Shown here piece after piece: positions 36,956 through 46,249 of a stretch of DNA of 64,000 bases (position 1 is the stretch's first letter; each line of letters starts with the position of its first letter). Both the position numbers and the translations under genes were made by a program. The notes under the pieces are model-generated. The model was not told the origin of the DNA and did not search any database. It worked only from the letters and a program-made list of their open reading frames with translations. Origin of the DNA: Stenopsyche tienmushanensis (lineage: Eukaryota; Arthropoda; Insecta; Trichoptera; Stenopsychidae); NCBI GenBank assembly GCA_008973525.1, contig WACJ01000219.1, positions 434,001 through 498,000 of the forward strand, given 5' to 3'.

Positions 36956-39895
36956 ATGCCAAACGCAAATGGTTACAATAATGAATAATTTAAGTTTGAA
37001 TGCAAATTTATCTATTATTTTATTAAGACAATGTTCTTGATATATTATAGAAAATACGTATTTAAATTTAAGATCGTATCATCGTAATTTTTAGTTTTTC
37101 CCCTTTTAATGAATTTGGGGTGCAATCGTCTGGTGCTGCCACCTATGTTCGTCCGATTAAATTAATCAACATAAAGGATAAACCCACCCTTGTATTAAAC
37201 AAACGCGTTTTCTTCTTGTTATTAAAATTATTCAAACAATCCAGGGCTGCCAAAAATTATTTAATTAGACGTGGAAATATTTCATTTGAAAATTTCAGTC
37301 GCAGTGATTATAAACGAGAAGAAATGATGTGATCAGCTCGCTTTTTTATGCCCAGATTGTAATATATCCATTTCCGTTATGATGTTCTCCGGTTTGTTTG
37401 CTCAAGAATATAAATGATGTGAGAAGACAGACACGTATCACGATCATTATAACTTTTTGCTCTGCTTACTTCGTATCGTTATATTTTTTCAATGCAAACA
37501 CATCGCCACTTTTCGAATTGATTTTCAGGCCACAATCATCGGCGATTGATATTTTGAAAATCGAAAAGGTTGCGAAAATGTCGAAAATAAATGTCAATTC
37601 ATCGAAAAGGTTAACCACAAAAAGAAGCATGCACAAAGAGCTTTTCTTCGCAAGACAAAGAAATATTTTTTTATTCTAAAATTAATGAGATTTTCCAACC
37701 GAGTGGAAAAAATACGCTCTTTTGTTACATGCAGCATGTCTATAGGCATTCTTTTTAAAAAACCATTATCTTTGCGCCAAAAAATATTCGCGAAATTCAC
37801 TACCTTTAATAAAAATGGCGTAACTATGCTTATTTTCAAGCAGAAGAATACCGCTGTATTTGTATTGCATCATTAAAATGAGGAAATATCACTCATCGGC
37901 CAATATTGTATGAAATATTATATATTTCGTAGTTAACTTTAAAATATAATCACCTAATGTTTATGTGCTCAGCGTATATTATCCATTTAAATTGAGTTTA
38001 TCATATCAAAAACAATTTCCTGGTGTGTCACCAAAGCAATATAGTTGCTTTAGATTAAATTAATTAAAAAAATAACTTTAGGAATCAATCAAATTATTTG
38101 AATAATATTACATATTTGTGTTTATAAAAGTAAATTACAGTATGTCTCAGCATTTTTGTAAACAGTCCCCTTGTCTATATTTGTAATTCTTAAACTTCTG
38201 TTTACAAAAATAAATTTAAAAAGACTCAATTTAAGTGTTTTTCATTTAAATACACAATCCCCTGACATAGTTCTTAAGACGACTTGCTTTAAAGAAGACA
38301 TTAAACAATTTGCAATAATAAATATTTTCATTATAATTACAGAAAGACGGGGATATATCATAAAATTGGACCGAGTGATTATCCTAATTGAGAATCATCT
38401 TCCATATCCCATACGCACATCATGAAATTAACGCATTAATTGAACTCTTGAACTATTTCATCATTTATAACGTATATACGAGCTTCAATTCGACACAATA
38501 AGTATCGATTCATTTTTATTTAAATTCTCAATAAAAAAATCAATTCATAATAAAAATTTATTGTAAATTAAAATATACACAAAAATGGACGGTGCACAGT
38601 TTTAAGCAGCCGACGGACGTTGCGTCCGTTGGCTGTTCAATATAGCATACGTTTTGTATAGCTTGTGAATAAAATATATTCTACAAGGCGTAAAGAATTT
38701 ACTTTAAGACTAGTTGACGCAATATTCCTGAAAATAATGCTCAAAGAATGCCATTTATGGAATGATTTCATTCAATTTGTATAAAATATATATAATAATA
38801 ATTTTTAAGGCACTACACATTTGATATAAATATGGCATAATCAGCAAATATTAACAGCACATATTTTATAAAAATATACATAGGCTTAATTAATATTTAT
38901 AGATGAATTAACCTTATTGTAACAATTAAAAAATTGAAAAAGAAACTATTGCAATTTTGATATCTGGAATAAAAATATCGCACAAAAAGGTTAACACATT
39001 TTGTACAATTCGAGATTTTTGGACGGATTTTGATTAAATAAAAAAAATCAAATAACATCATATCTTTAAGAATTTAAGCCACTAAGATTTGTATAATTAA
39101 AACATATATAAAAATCTTGCGACGGTTTTTGTGCAAATATAATGGAATGAAATAAAAAATAATATCATTTATATAATCAATAATTAAGACTAATACATTG
39201 GGTTTCTAAGTTTAATTTGTAAATAATACTCAGAACACCAAATCAAAATATTCAGATCAAAAACTTTTTAATATCTAAAAAATATACTTTAAGGCAATTG
39301 TTATGGATAAGATTAAGAGTTAATCCGTGAGTCCTAGATACTTACAGACGATCAGTTCAGATTGCCATTGAAAATATTAAATCATTCGCGACGAGCAACT
39401 CTTGAATCAAATGAGAATCTCCCGTTGCGAAAGAGTTAATGATAAAACGGTCAGTTCAGTGCGTACTTTTTTATATTAATATAAACTAGGATTAAATTCA
39501 ATCATGAAATGCTTCTAAATTAAAACTGACCCATCGTTCAGTTCTGCTAATTTTCTAAACGAGTCATTGCATAAAAGCAAATGTTTATTAACTACCAGAT
39601 CATTTCTTTTAACGATATTTTTTTAAGAAATATACATCTGATATAACATTCGGAGCAATCTGTCGACGCCCATAACATTCATAAGCTAAAATCGTCGGCT
39701 TAAAATATATAAAGATTCTATCAGATCAACATTAACTACATTTGGTAAATATCTACAAGTAATGATGGTCCATTGTGTTTTTTAACGTATATAACTAATT
39801 TATAGAAAATAAATCAAACATTCTTAATATCGCCATACAAGCAACTTGAACAAACTCCGTTGAGATTCGAATAATAGCAAACAATTACAGTCAAT
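36956..39895. other. AT-rich desert containing one strong GC hairpin
   Basis: No supported gene. The only notable structure is the hairpin at 38,607-38,635. Confidence 0.5.
38607..38635. repeat. 13-bp stem, 3-base loop GC-rich hairpin
   Basis: cagccgacggacg, loop ttg, cgtccgttggctg pairs completely if one G-T wobble is allowed. It stands alone in several kilobases of very AT-rich DNA. Function unknown. Confidence 0.85.
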
Positions 39896-40091
39896 CCTTC
39901 TATAGCGTCGAGATAGGGACCACGCTATGGAAAATCAGGCACCCATACAAAATACGTGCGTATTTAGTTTTTTAAAAAGACGCACAAGTGAGCATTGACC
40001 TTACGTATTTTGCTCGTTTCTTATGTAAAATACTATGAAAATGCTATAGAAAAAATCTATAAAAGTGGTCACTATAGAAGGGTTGAATGTA
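39896..40091 (+). mobile_element. TA-flanked MITE, TACAGTCAACCC ends (copy T3)
   Basis: It starts tacagtcaatccttctatag and ends actatagaagggttgaatgta. The interior is inverted relative to T2 (gcgtcgagatagggacca). 196 bp, non-coding. Confidence 0.87.
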
Positions 40092-40224
40092 TTATAATTT
40101 TATAAATCCATTCACACTTTTCAAACGTAAATCATTATTAAAAGTGAATATAAGTAATGTGATATTACTTGGGTAGGGATAAATACAGAGTCGAAGAATG
40201 AGACGTTTGGCAAATATTCGGTGA

Positions 40225-41030
40225 AATATTGGACGACTATCGCCCATCTCAAGGCGTATCAACGCGGTTTCAGACCTGGCAAGTCTACTGTGGATCAACT
40301 ATTTACCGTCTAACAAACAAAATGAGGATATGGCGTCGATCTCCAACACATATTTGCAGATTTTCGCAAAGCTGTGCGTGTCGAGGATGTGCATGTCTTG
40401 ATCGGTCAATGTTCTACGTTCCAATGGTGCCTTTCAAGGTGTCGACAGGAGTGGACGCCATCTCCGCAATACTTTTTAATGTTGCATTGGAAGCAATCAT
40501 GATGATGACTGGCAAATAGGGACACGCAGACCCATGGAATGAAGATATAACACATCTAACCTTGTGGCGAAATCGAGGTCAGAAGCTTTAACGACGCTTA
40601 CGTCTATCGACACGACTATAGGTTATGAAAAGACCAAATTAAAGACAGATTTGGGGGTGAATATTGGAGGATGTACCTCCGTGAGTGTCAATATCAAAAT
40701 ATATTGAAAGGTTCCAGGACGAGATCTCAGACTTTAAAGTCATGAGATCCAATTGAGAGGTCATGGACATGTACGGCAAAACATCAATTATCCAGTTTCA
40801 TCTGAATCCATTGTCTCCATTGGACAGGACATATGATGCATATTGAATATCGGACCGAGTTGCAGCAGTCGAAAGATCTCGGCTATGCTGTGCTGCTCAA
40901 ATAGAAAAAGACGCCATTCGTTTGGGCGCGAGCAATTGAAGGGAGGAGGTCCATGAGAGACTGTAATAGCGATACGTATTGTCGATGGCCGGGGTTCTCT
41001 TATAAGGCTATAAGATCCATCGTAAGTATT
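40225..41030 (+). pseudogene. LINE reverse-transcriptase relic
   Basis: Translated fragments in shifting frames include YQRGFRPGKSTVDQLFTV, HIFADFRKA, STGVDAISAILFNVALEAIM and KDAIRLGASNWREEV. They match in order the fingers, the GVRQGDPLSPLLFN-type motif and the far C-terminus of non-LTR retrotransposon reverse transcriptases. Stops, frameshifts and loss of the YADD block show it is dead. It lies downstream of, and antisense to, the GPR158-like gene. Confidence 0.82.
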
Positions 41031-41328
41031 ACCGGTAAATTCAATAAAAATCTAAATTATTCATAAATCATAGTGATTTTCCTTATCATTTCCGATTTAC
41101 GTAAAAGATAGCGTATAAAACAATATAAAAGGAAAGATTCCTCGAGCCGTCAAATATTCTTTCATATAATGGATTTTATATATAATTCAACGTGGTATTA
41201 TTATTTCAAATAAAATTGCTAACGCATTTCATAATTATTTTTCTTCTTATCCTATTTACATTCCTATAAAATGTTTTAGCAACTTTAGCCAAAATAACAA
41301 TCGTTAAACTAAAAATTTGTAGGTTTTA

Positions 41329-41592
41329 CTATCGCATGAATTTCAACACGACACAAATTATAGATATAAACAGTGTGACCATCAAGCTGCTTTGTATCGT
41401 AGAAGCGCCGGCATAACGACACGTAAACATGTCTATTCGAGTCTCTTTGTCTTCCACGATATTCGAAAACTCCGCGTCGACCACTTGTCCATCGTAATAA
41501 GTAATCAAATCTTCAAATGGATACTCGTAACCTTGTCGACACTCGCATTTATAACCGCCTGTTTCGAATCCTCTTCCAAGTAACGGAACACA
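41329..41592 (-). CDS. exon 9: end of EGF-like domain 2, hydrophobic C-terminal tail, stop
   Basis: Acceptor TTTTAG opens 264 nt ending in TAG at 41331-41329. CVPLLGRGFETGGYKCEC and FTC complete the second EGF-like domain. The last 27 residues are AGAS, a polar spacer, a 14-residue hydrophobic run (787-800) and KFMR. The run is short for a helix and is followed by no further coding sequence, which fits a GPI signal better than TM1 of a 7TM bundle. The basic end is not ideal for GPI. I saw no clear polyadenylation signal just downstream. Confidence 0.75.
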   Translation of the reverse strand, partial: CVPLLGRGFETGGYKCECRQGYEYPFEDLITYYDGQVVDAEFSNIVEDKETRIDMFTCRYAGASTIQSSLMVTLFISIICVVLKFMR

Positions 41593-44500
41593 CTAAAACA
41601 AATTTAAAGTTATGGTTTATCTTATTTCAAACATTTTAGATAATAAGAATAAATATCTTACATATGATGTTTGCTTGTCGCACTTGTGAGTGCCTTTAAA
41701 TGCGTTAGGTACGTAGTACTTGTCCGGACACTGATTAATGTCTAAATTCATAAGATCTACCGTCACAGCAACGACGCCCCTAAAATATATAGCAATTTGA
41801 TTAGACAACGAATTTTTTTTTTGTAATGACAAACGTAAACAAACTTACTTGAATTCCAGCTTGACTCTAATGCTGTCGTGGCCGAAGAACGGAACGGCAT
41901 ATGTGATAACCCACTTTTTCAATTTGCCTTTGCAATCAAAATAAGGAGAAGTCCAATGACCGTGCTCTAAGCTTGCGGCATGATAGTAATTTGGATATAT
42001 CTCATATTTCTTCAAAGATTCACCGGTTTCGTTATGTCGAATTTTAATCTTCAGATTATATTTTTCCAAGGCATCGAAATTTGTCGACCATCTTTGTTTG
42101 AGAAATTGGAACCAATGCTTATTTGTGTAGAGTTCCTCTTCAAAATAAAAAGTACCAAGATTATGGAAACATCAAGCAAATTTGTATCTGATGAATTTTG
42201 AATAGTTAAATCCTTACAATGATAACTTTATAATAATAACTAATAAAGAAGGTACAGCGATTTTTGTATTATGCAGTTTCAATTGAACATGTGGTTAATA
42301 TAGATTTGGATAACTCATTGCCTAAAAATATCAATACTAGCTCCTACGGGAGTACTATCGGAGACCCTCCGTTATCCCCTCCACAATTCAGAAAGAGCAC
42401 TCTTGTGCATTGAAGCTCCGAGGCCTAACTTTAAAAGTGAAGTACCTAATTTTAAACTCAGTGTGCGTCATTCTGTTAACATTTACGTTATCAATGAGAA
42501 ATATAATTGATACGGGGTTCAGAATTTCATAACGTGTACCAAATACATATCATAGTAGCCCATGGGTATTTTTTAGCACAGTAAGGGCCGATGTTTATTA
42601 CACTAACTCACGGATCTTTACTACACATTTTAAAACTAATTTTATGTCCCTCGAGAGAACCCAACTTCTGCTTCATCTGGTGACTGAGCACATTGAGTGA
42701 AACAGTTATAGTAAGAAAGATAGCAAAGAGAAGAAAGAGAGGTTCATCTGCGTAGCTGTTCATGCTTGTGTTGTGCTGAAGGCTGCCACCGGAGGTAAGT
42801 ATTTGAGTGTATTGTGAAAATATGTGATTTTAAAGTTATGTTATGTGTTGGATTGATTTAAAGCTATGGCGTCTACTACGGGGCCCTCGGATCGGTCCAT
42901 TTCCTATCATAGTATTTGTATGGTGCGCCCTTTGTAATGAAACAAGAGTCCTAAGTTTGGCTTTTAGTGTGTTCAGCATCTTTCTACATGAGTTGAAATC
43001 ATGGACTCTGATAAACGCCATGTGCAAAAGGTGTATGAAATGTGGACATACAAATCCATTGATTGTTCAGAGAGTCAGATGAGAAATGGATCCATTACGA
43101 TAACCATACACAGCTATCATAAATAACCATACCATACAATGCAAAATTAATTTTTAAACAAAAAAATGAAAATCATACTGATATTAAACATATATAAATG
43201 TTAGGTCCCGCTCTTTTAAATTAATGCCACTCCACCCTTCTTGGAATAATGGATAACTGAAAGTTTACAGTGAGTTATTAAACCAAGCATACCTGTTTTA
43301 TTCAATCTGGCTAAATCTTCCATTTTAAATTTTCTTGTGTGCAATTTAGTTTTATACGCATAAGGGGCAAAGAATGTACGATTAGTGAATTTATTTCTAT
43401 CCCAAAATGTGCCAGCAGCCCAAATTCTTGTATCGCCGAGAATGAGGGCGAGCGTTTCACCCATCATTTGATCTTCAGACAATGGTTTGTCGGGCACCCT
43501 CTTTCCGGAATACACTTCTTTCGGATTAGAGACCTAAAAAAAGGGCAATTAAATCAGTGAGAGCATTTTTTGCACGTCTCGTAATGATGTTATAAGCGTT
43601 ATTATACCTGAAGAAATGAGCTAATAAAGTTTGCCAGCCTTACAGCCATCTTAGCCTGATTGACGAACTGTTCTTGAGCCCCGTAGCTTACGTCTCCCGG
43701 CAATGTGAGATCTTGGTCGTTAAAGCTAAAATGATCATAATAGTGTTTATAAAATGCGTCATGAGATTGTGCAAACAAATAATCATAAAGAACTGTAAAA
43801 ACCTTTCGCAATTGGAAGCCTTGATCCCTCCGATGTATTTAAGTACTTCATCTATATTTTTTCTCGAGGTATGCAAAGCGGCAGCTCCGGTAGTAGCGTT
43901 CATGTATTCGTAATATCTTTCGAGATACAGCATTCTTATAAAAGGATGGGCCTTTTCCCACTGTACGGGTACTTTTTGCACCCCTGAAAATTGAAAAAAT
44001 GAAGACCTTACAATAAATTTATTTTCAACAAAGACGAATATTATAAAAATGGTATTGTCACTAACATTTACAAAAACAACAGCAACCATATTAACTATGG
44101 GCTGATCAGCTTACTTTCGTCAATGAATAAACTTTTTGAGAGGTTCATTTTAAATAGAATAGATGAATTTATTTTATGGTTTCCGAAACCACTCCACAGT
44201 CCATCAACTAATCAGACTGGTCTAACATGTACTTTCTTCAAATGGAACGCTGATTTTGAAGATAAAATTTGATAATTTGCATGCGCTGTTCAACGTCCCA
44301 TAGTGATTTGCCATACGCTACTGAACCATTCCCAATAAATTTGATAGACGTTGCTTTTATAATGTGGCTGCTATAGCGAGCGACCCTAATGATAGATCAT
44401 GTCCGCACAAAATACTATTATATACAATGTATATACTTACATCCTATTTTCAGACAATCAAAATTATTGAAAAACTGTTCATCCGTTGCCCTTTCGACGA

Positions 44501-45792
44501 TTTCGCCGAGGAAAGGCCGCCTGACGACGTTCGGCAATCTAAAACCGGGTTTACATTTGCACTGATATCCGCCTCTTCTAAAACCCCAACCGTCTAAAGG
44601 TTCGCACTGAAATAGAGTATAAAAAACGGCATTCAAAATAAATTCAAATACAATATTCAAATCGGAATACAAATGGATCCTTACTTCCGTTGTTTCTTCT
44701 TTACATCGTGCAGTATTGGCGAATTTATTCGGACCTATATTGCCCTCCCCTAGAGGACATTGATTTATATCTATCCGCTCAAAGTCTAGTTCCAAAACTG
44801 AAGCGGCTGTGTATCTATAAAGTGATAAATTTACGTTGTTATTTGATATTATGTGGGTGAAATGTGTGAAAATTAAAATCTTACGTGGGATATTCGATGT
44901 GTCGGAATTGCGTGTGTCTCGGATAGATGTCGGCGATGGGTGATACCGCCGCCACGAGCCATTTGTTGGAGCGCCCGCAGTCGAAATATGGCCGGGAGAA
45001 TTTGACCGGGCCGGGGTCCTCATCGGCACCGGGTGGTCCGTGAAACGTGAACGTTTCGTTGGTGTTGTTCGAGTATCGTATCTCGACTTGGTATGTTGTC
45101 TTGGTGTCGTGACGCTTGTCGACTTTGTCCGGAAGCCACAGACTGTACCAGTCGTTGATCCGATAGAATTCGTTTGTGTAGTCGTCGGATAAGCGGTTCC
45201 CGTCGGCCGGAAACGCTCCCAAATCGTTCACCGAGAATGTGTTGAGCGTCGAGATTTTCTGCAGATGGATTGGATCGTTGAAGTCGTCCTCGCGAAACGT
45301 TCGGGGCGCGAACCTTGGCATCGTCTTGTTGAAGAATCCTCGGTACGATGAGGTGTATGACATATTTGGGGCGAAGTAGATCGCGCTGGCGTTGACGTAG
45401 GGGTTTCCAGCGACGTCTGCTACAGTCGATAGGAAATAATACATCATTCCGGGGTCGTATGTGTCGTTGATGGCCGGCCTGATGAACCTCGATTGCAGGA
45501 TGTAGCTCCAGTAGAACGAGCGACTCAGGGCCAGGTTGTGCAGATAGAGGAGGGCGGTCCTGTTCGGATAGACCGGGTTGACGTTGATGTCTTTGATCTC
45601 GGGCATGTGCGAGAGGGTGCTCGCGTCGAGGCGCAGATCGTCGAAGTGCACGATGGGACAGTTGTCGGAGTTGACTCGATTCATCTTGGTGGAGATTTCG
45701 TCGAAGGCATCGCGGTGTTGCGATTCAAACTGCCCGCTGACGTACGCGAGAGCGAGGAGGAGCGCCAGAAGGCCCCCGACGAGGCGGTCCAT
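41329..45792 (-). CDS. GPR158-like ectodomain protein, two Cache+EGF modules, no 7TM (9 exons)
   Basis: Exons on the minus strand are 45792-44885, 44814-44685, 44606-44441, 43983-43803, 43725-43608, 43533-43293, 42137-41849, 41779-41662 and 41592-41329. All junctions are GT-AG and phases match (2,0,1,2,0,1,2,0), giving 2,415 nt and 804 residues plus TAG. Residues 1-20 are a signal peptide (MDRLVGG, then Leu/Ala-rich). Module 1 has a Cache-like domain (about 45-302, Cys45) and a six-Cys EGF-like domain (DINQC at 318-322 to FDC at 397). A linker (WVQKVPVQWEKAH) leads to module 2: Cache-like about 460-677, EGF-like from DINQC (691-695) to FTC (775). Residues 778-781 are AGAS, followed by a hydrophobic stretch at 787-800 and KFMR-stop. 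Known: GPR158/GPR179-type class C receptors carry a Cache plus EGF ectodomain, and insects have related receptors. Inferred: this protein is exported and stays membrane-tethered, perhaps by GPI, and may bind a small ligand or a partner receptor. The family call is from motif memory, not a search. An in-frame upstream ATG at 45954 would hide the signal peptide, so the 45792 start is preferred. Confidence 0.8.
41662..41779 (-). CDS. exon 8: start of EGF-like domain 2
   Basis: Acceptor ATTTTAG and donor GTAAGA flank 118 nt encoding residues 678-717. VDLMNLDINQC parallels LELDFERIDINQC in exon 2. Both bounding introns have the same phases (2, then 0) as the introns around exon 2. Confidence 0.78.
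41849..42137 (-). CDS. exon 7: end of Cache-like domain 2
   Basis: Acceptor TTTTGAAG and donor GTAAGT flank 289 nt encoding residues 582-677. LYTNKHWFQFLKQRWS parallels YTNEFYRINDWYSLWLPD of module 1, and SPYFDC is conserved. The next in-register AG (start at 42135) would run into a stop codon, so the 42137 start is fixed by frame. Confidence 0.77.
42138..43292 (-). other. long intron 6 of the GPR158-like gene, with piggyBac-like fragment
   Basis: This 1,155-bp intron stands out among introns of about 70 bp. At 42,476 it has TTAAC followed by a stretch sharing GATACGGGGTTCAGAATTT with 12,936-13,040, so part of it is a transposon relic. The rest shows no convincing coding content. Confidence 0.6.
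42476..42640 (+). repeat. piggyBac-like end fragment in intron 6
   Basis: ttaacatttacgttatcaat and gatacggggttcagaattt parallel 12,936-13,040. TTAA at the edge fits the piggyBac target. Part of the inflated intron 6. Confidence 0.5.
43293..43533 (-). CDS. exon 6: Cache-like domain 2
   Basis: A pyrimidine-rich acceptor (TTTTTTTAG) and a GTATGC donor flank 241 nt encoding residues 502-581. IWAAGTFWDRNKFTNRTFFA parallels VNASAIYFAPNMSYTSSYRG in module 1, an internal paralogy seen directly. It ends in phase 1. Confidence 0.75.
43608..43725 (-). CDS. exon 5: Cache-like domain 2
   Basis: Acceptor TTTTAG and donor GTATAA flank 118 nt encoding residues 462-501, with LPGDVSYGAQEQFVNQAKMA and ANFISSFLQ. 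The length and helical pattern resemble the first helix of the GPR158 Cache domain. Assignment rests on this pattern and on phase. Confidence 0.72.
43803..43983 (-). CDS. exon 4: inter-module linker, start of Cache-like domain 2
   Basis: The acceptor is TTTTCAG. The split codon with exon 3 restores Trp402, giving KIGWVQKVPVQWEKAHPF. This phase fit is the main evidence that both modules belong to one transcript. The donor is GTTTTT after AAAG, which is weak but keeps phase 2 with exon 5. The exon ends in SNCE, comparable to SDNC at the start of module 1. Confidence 0.7.
44237..44390 (+). repeat. MITE fragment (GGGTCTTTCAATAAAG family) inside intron 3
   Basis: TGAAGATAAAATTTGATAAT and the following GTTCAACG, TTGCCATA and TTGATAGACGTTGCTTT blocks match the 3-prime part of the copies at 17,130 and 27,660. 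It lies in the second-longest intron (457 bp) of the GPR158-like gene. Confidence 0.7.
44441..44606 (-). CDS. exon 3: remainder of EGF-like domain 1
   Basis: Acceptor TTTCAG and donor GTAAGT flank 166 nt. The encoded segment has CEPLDGWGFRRGGYQCKC, then PFLGEIVERATDEQFF and FDC. It completes a six-cysteine EGF-like fold and ends in phase 1 inside Trp402, which exon 4 completes. Confidence 0.78.
44685..44814 (-). CDS. exon 2: start of EGF-like domain 1
   Basis: Acceptor TTATAG and donor GTAAGG flank 130 nt that encode residues 303-346. It contains DINQC and ARC, the first two cysteines of the EGF-like domain. The upstream intron is only 70 bp. Confidence 0.78.
44885..45792 (-). CDS. exon 1: signal peptide and Cache-like domain 1
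   Basis: This exon encodes residues 1-302 and ends in phase 2 at a GTAAGA donor. It carries the whole first Cache-like domain without introns, unlike module 2, whose equivalent is split by three introns. It contains several N-glycosylation sequons (for example NRT, NDT, NAS, NMS, NKT, NNT, NET), as expected for an exported domain. The motifs SRPYFDCGRSNKWLVAAVSP near its end match HWTSPYFDCKGKLKKWVITY in module 2. It is clearly richer in G+C than the flanking DNA. Confidence 0.8.
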
Positions 45793-46249
45793 GTTTCGAC
45801 GTGCGGAATTCGGGAACGCACTCAATATTTCATGACGGGACGCCGAAGACGCCCGGTGATACGCGGGTCGGTGACACAGATGACAACACCCGGCACGCCC
45901 AACTGCCGTTGTTGATTCACTTGATTTGGCCCAAACGTCAAATTTTATGACCATATGTTTGTCGAACGAAAAATAAATTAATTTGACAGCTCATTTATTT
46001 TATCGACGGTTATAAATCGTCTAATATTAATTATTTAATAGTGTAATATTTTTTGAGGTGCTTAATATATTTTAATAATAATTTATGCTATAAAAAAATT
46101 TTCATCCGACGAGCGTTTAACTTTATTTTATAATTCAATTTTTAAATAAAATTTTTGCGCATGAATATTTTTAAAGTGGCGAAAAAATATTTCGCTTGAA
46201 ATTTGCAGCATGTTTTTCAATGAAATAATTGATTGAAATAATGCAGATG

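Noticed and set aside
44881..45954. Longer exon 1 start at the ATG at 45954
   Set aside because: In frame, but it would put 54 residues before the signal peptide. The ATG at 45792 starts directly at it.
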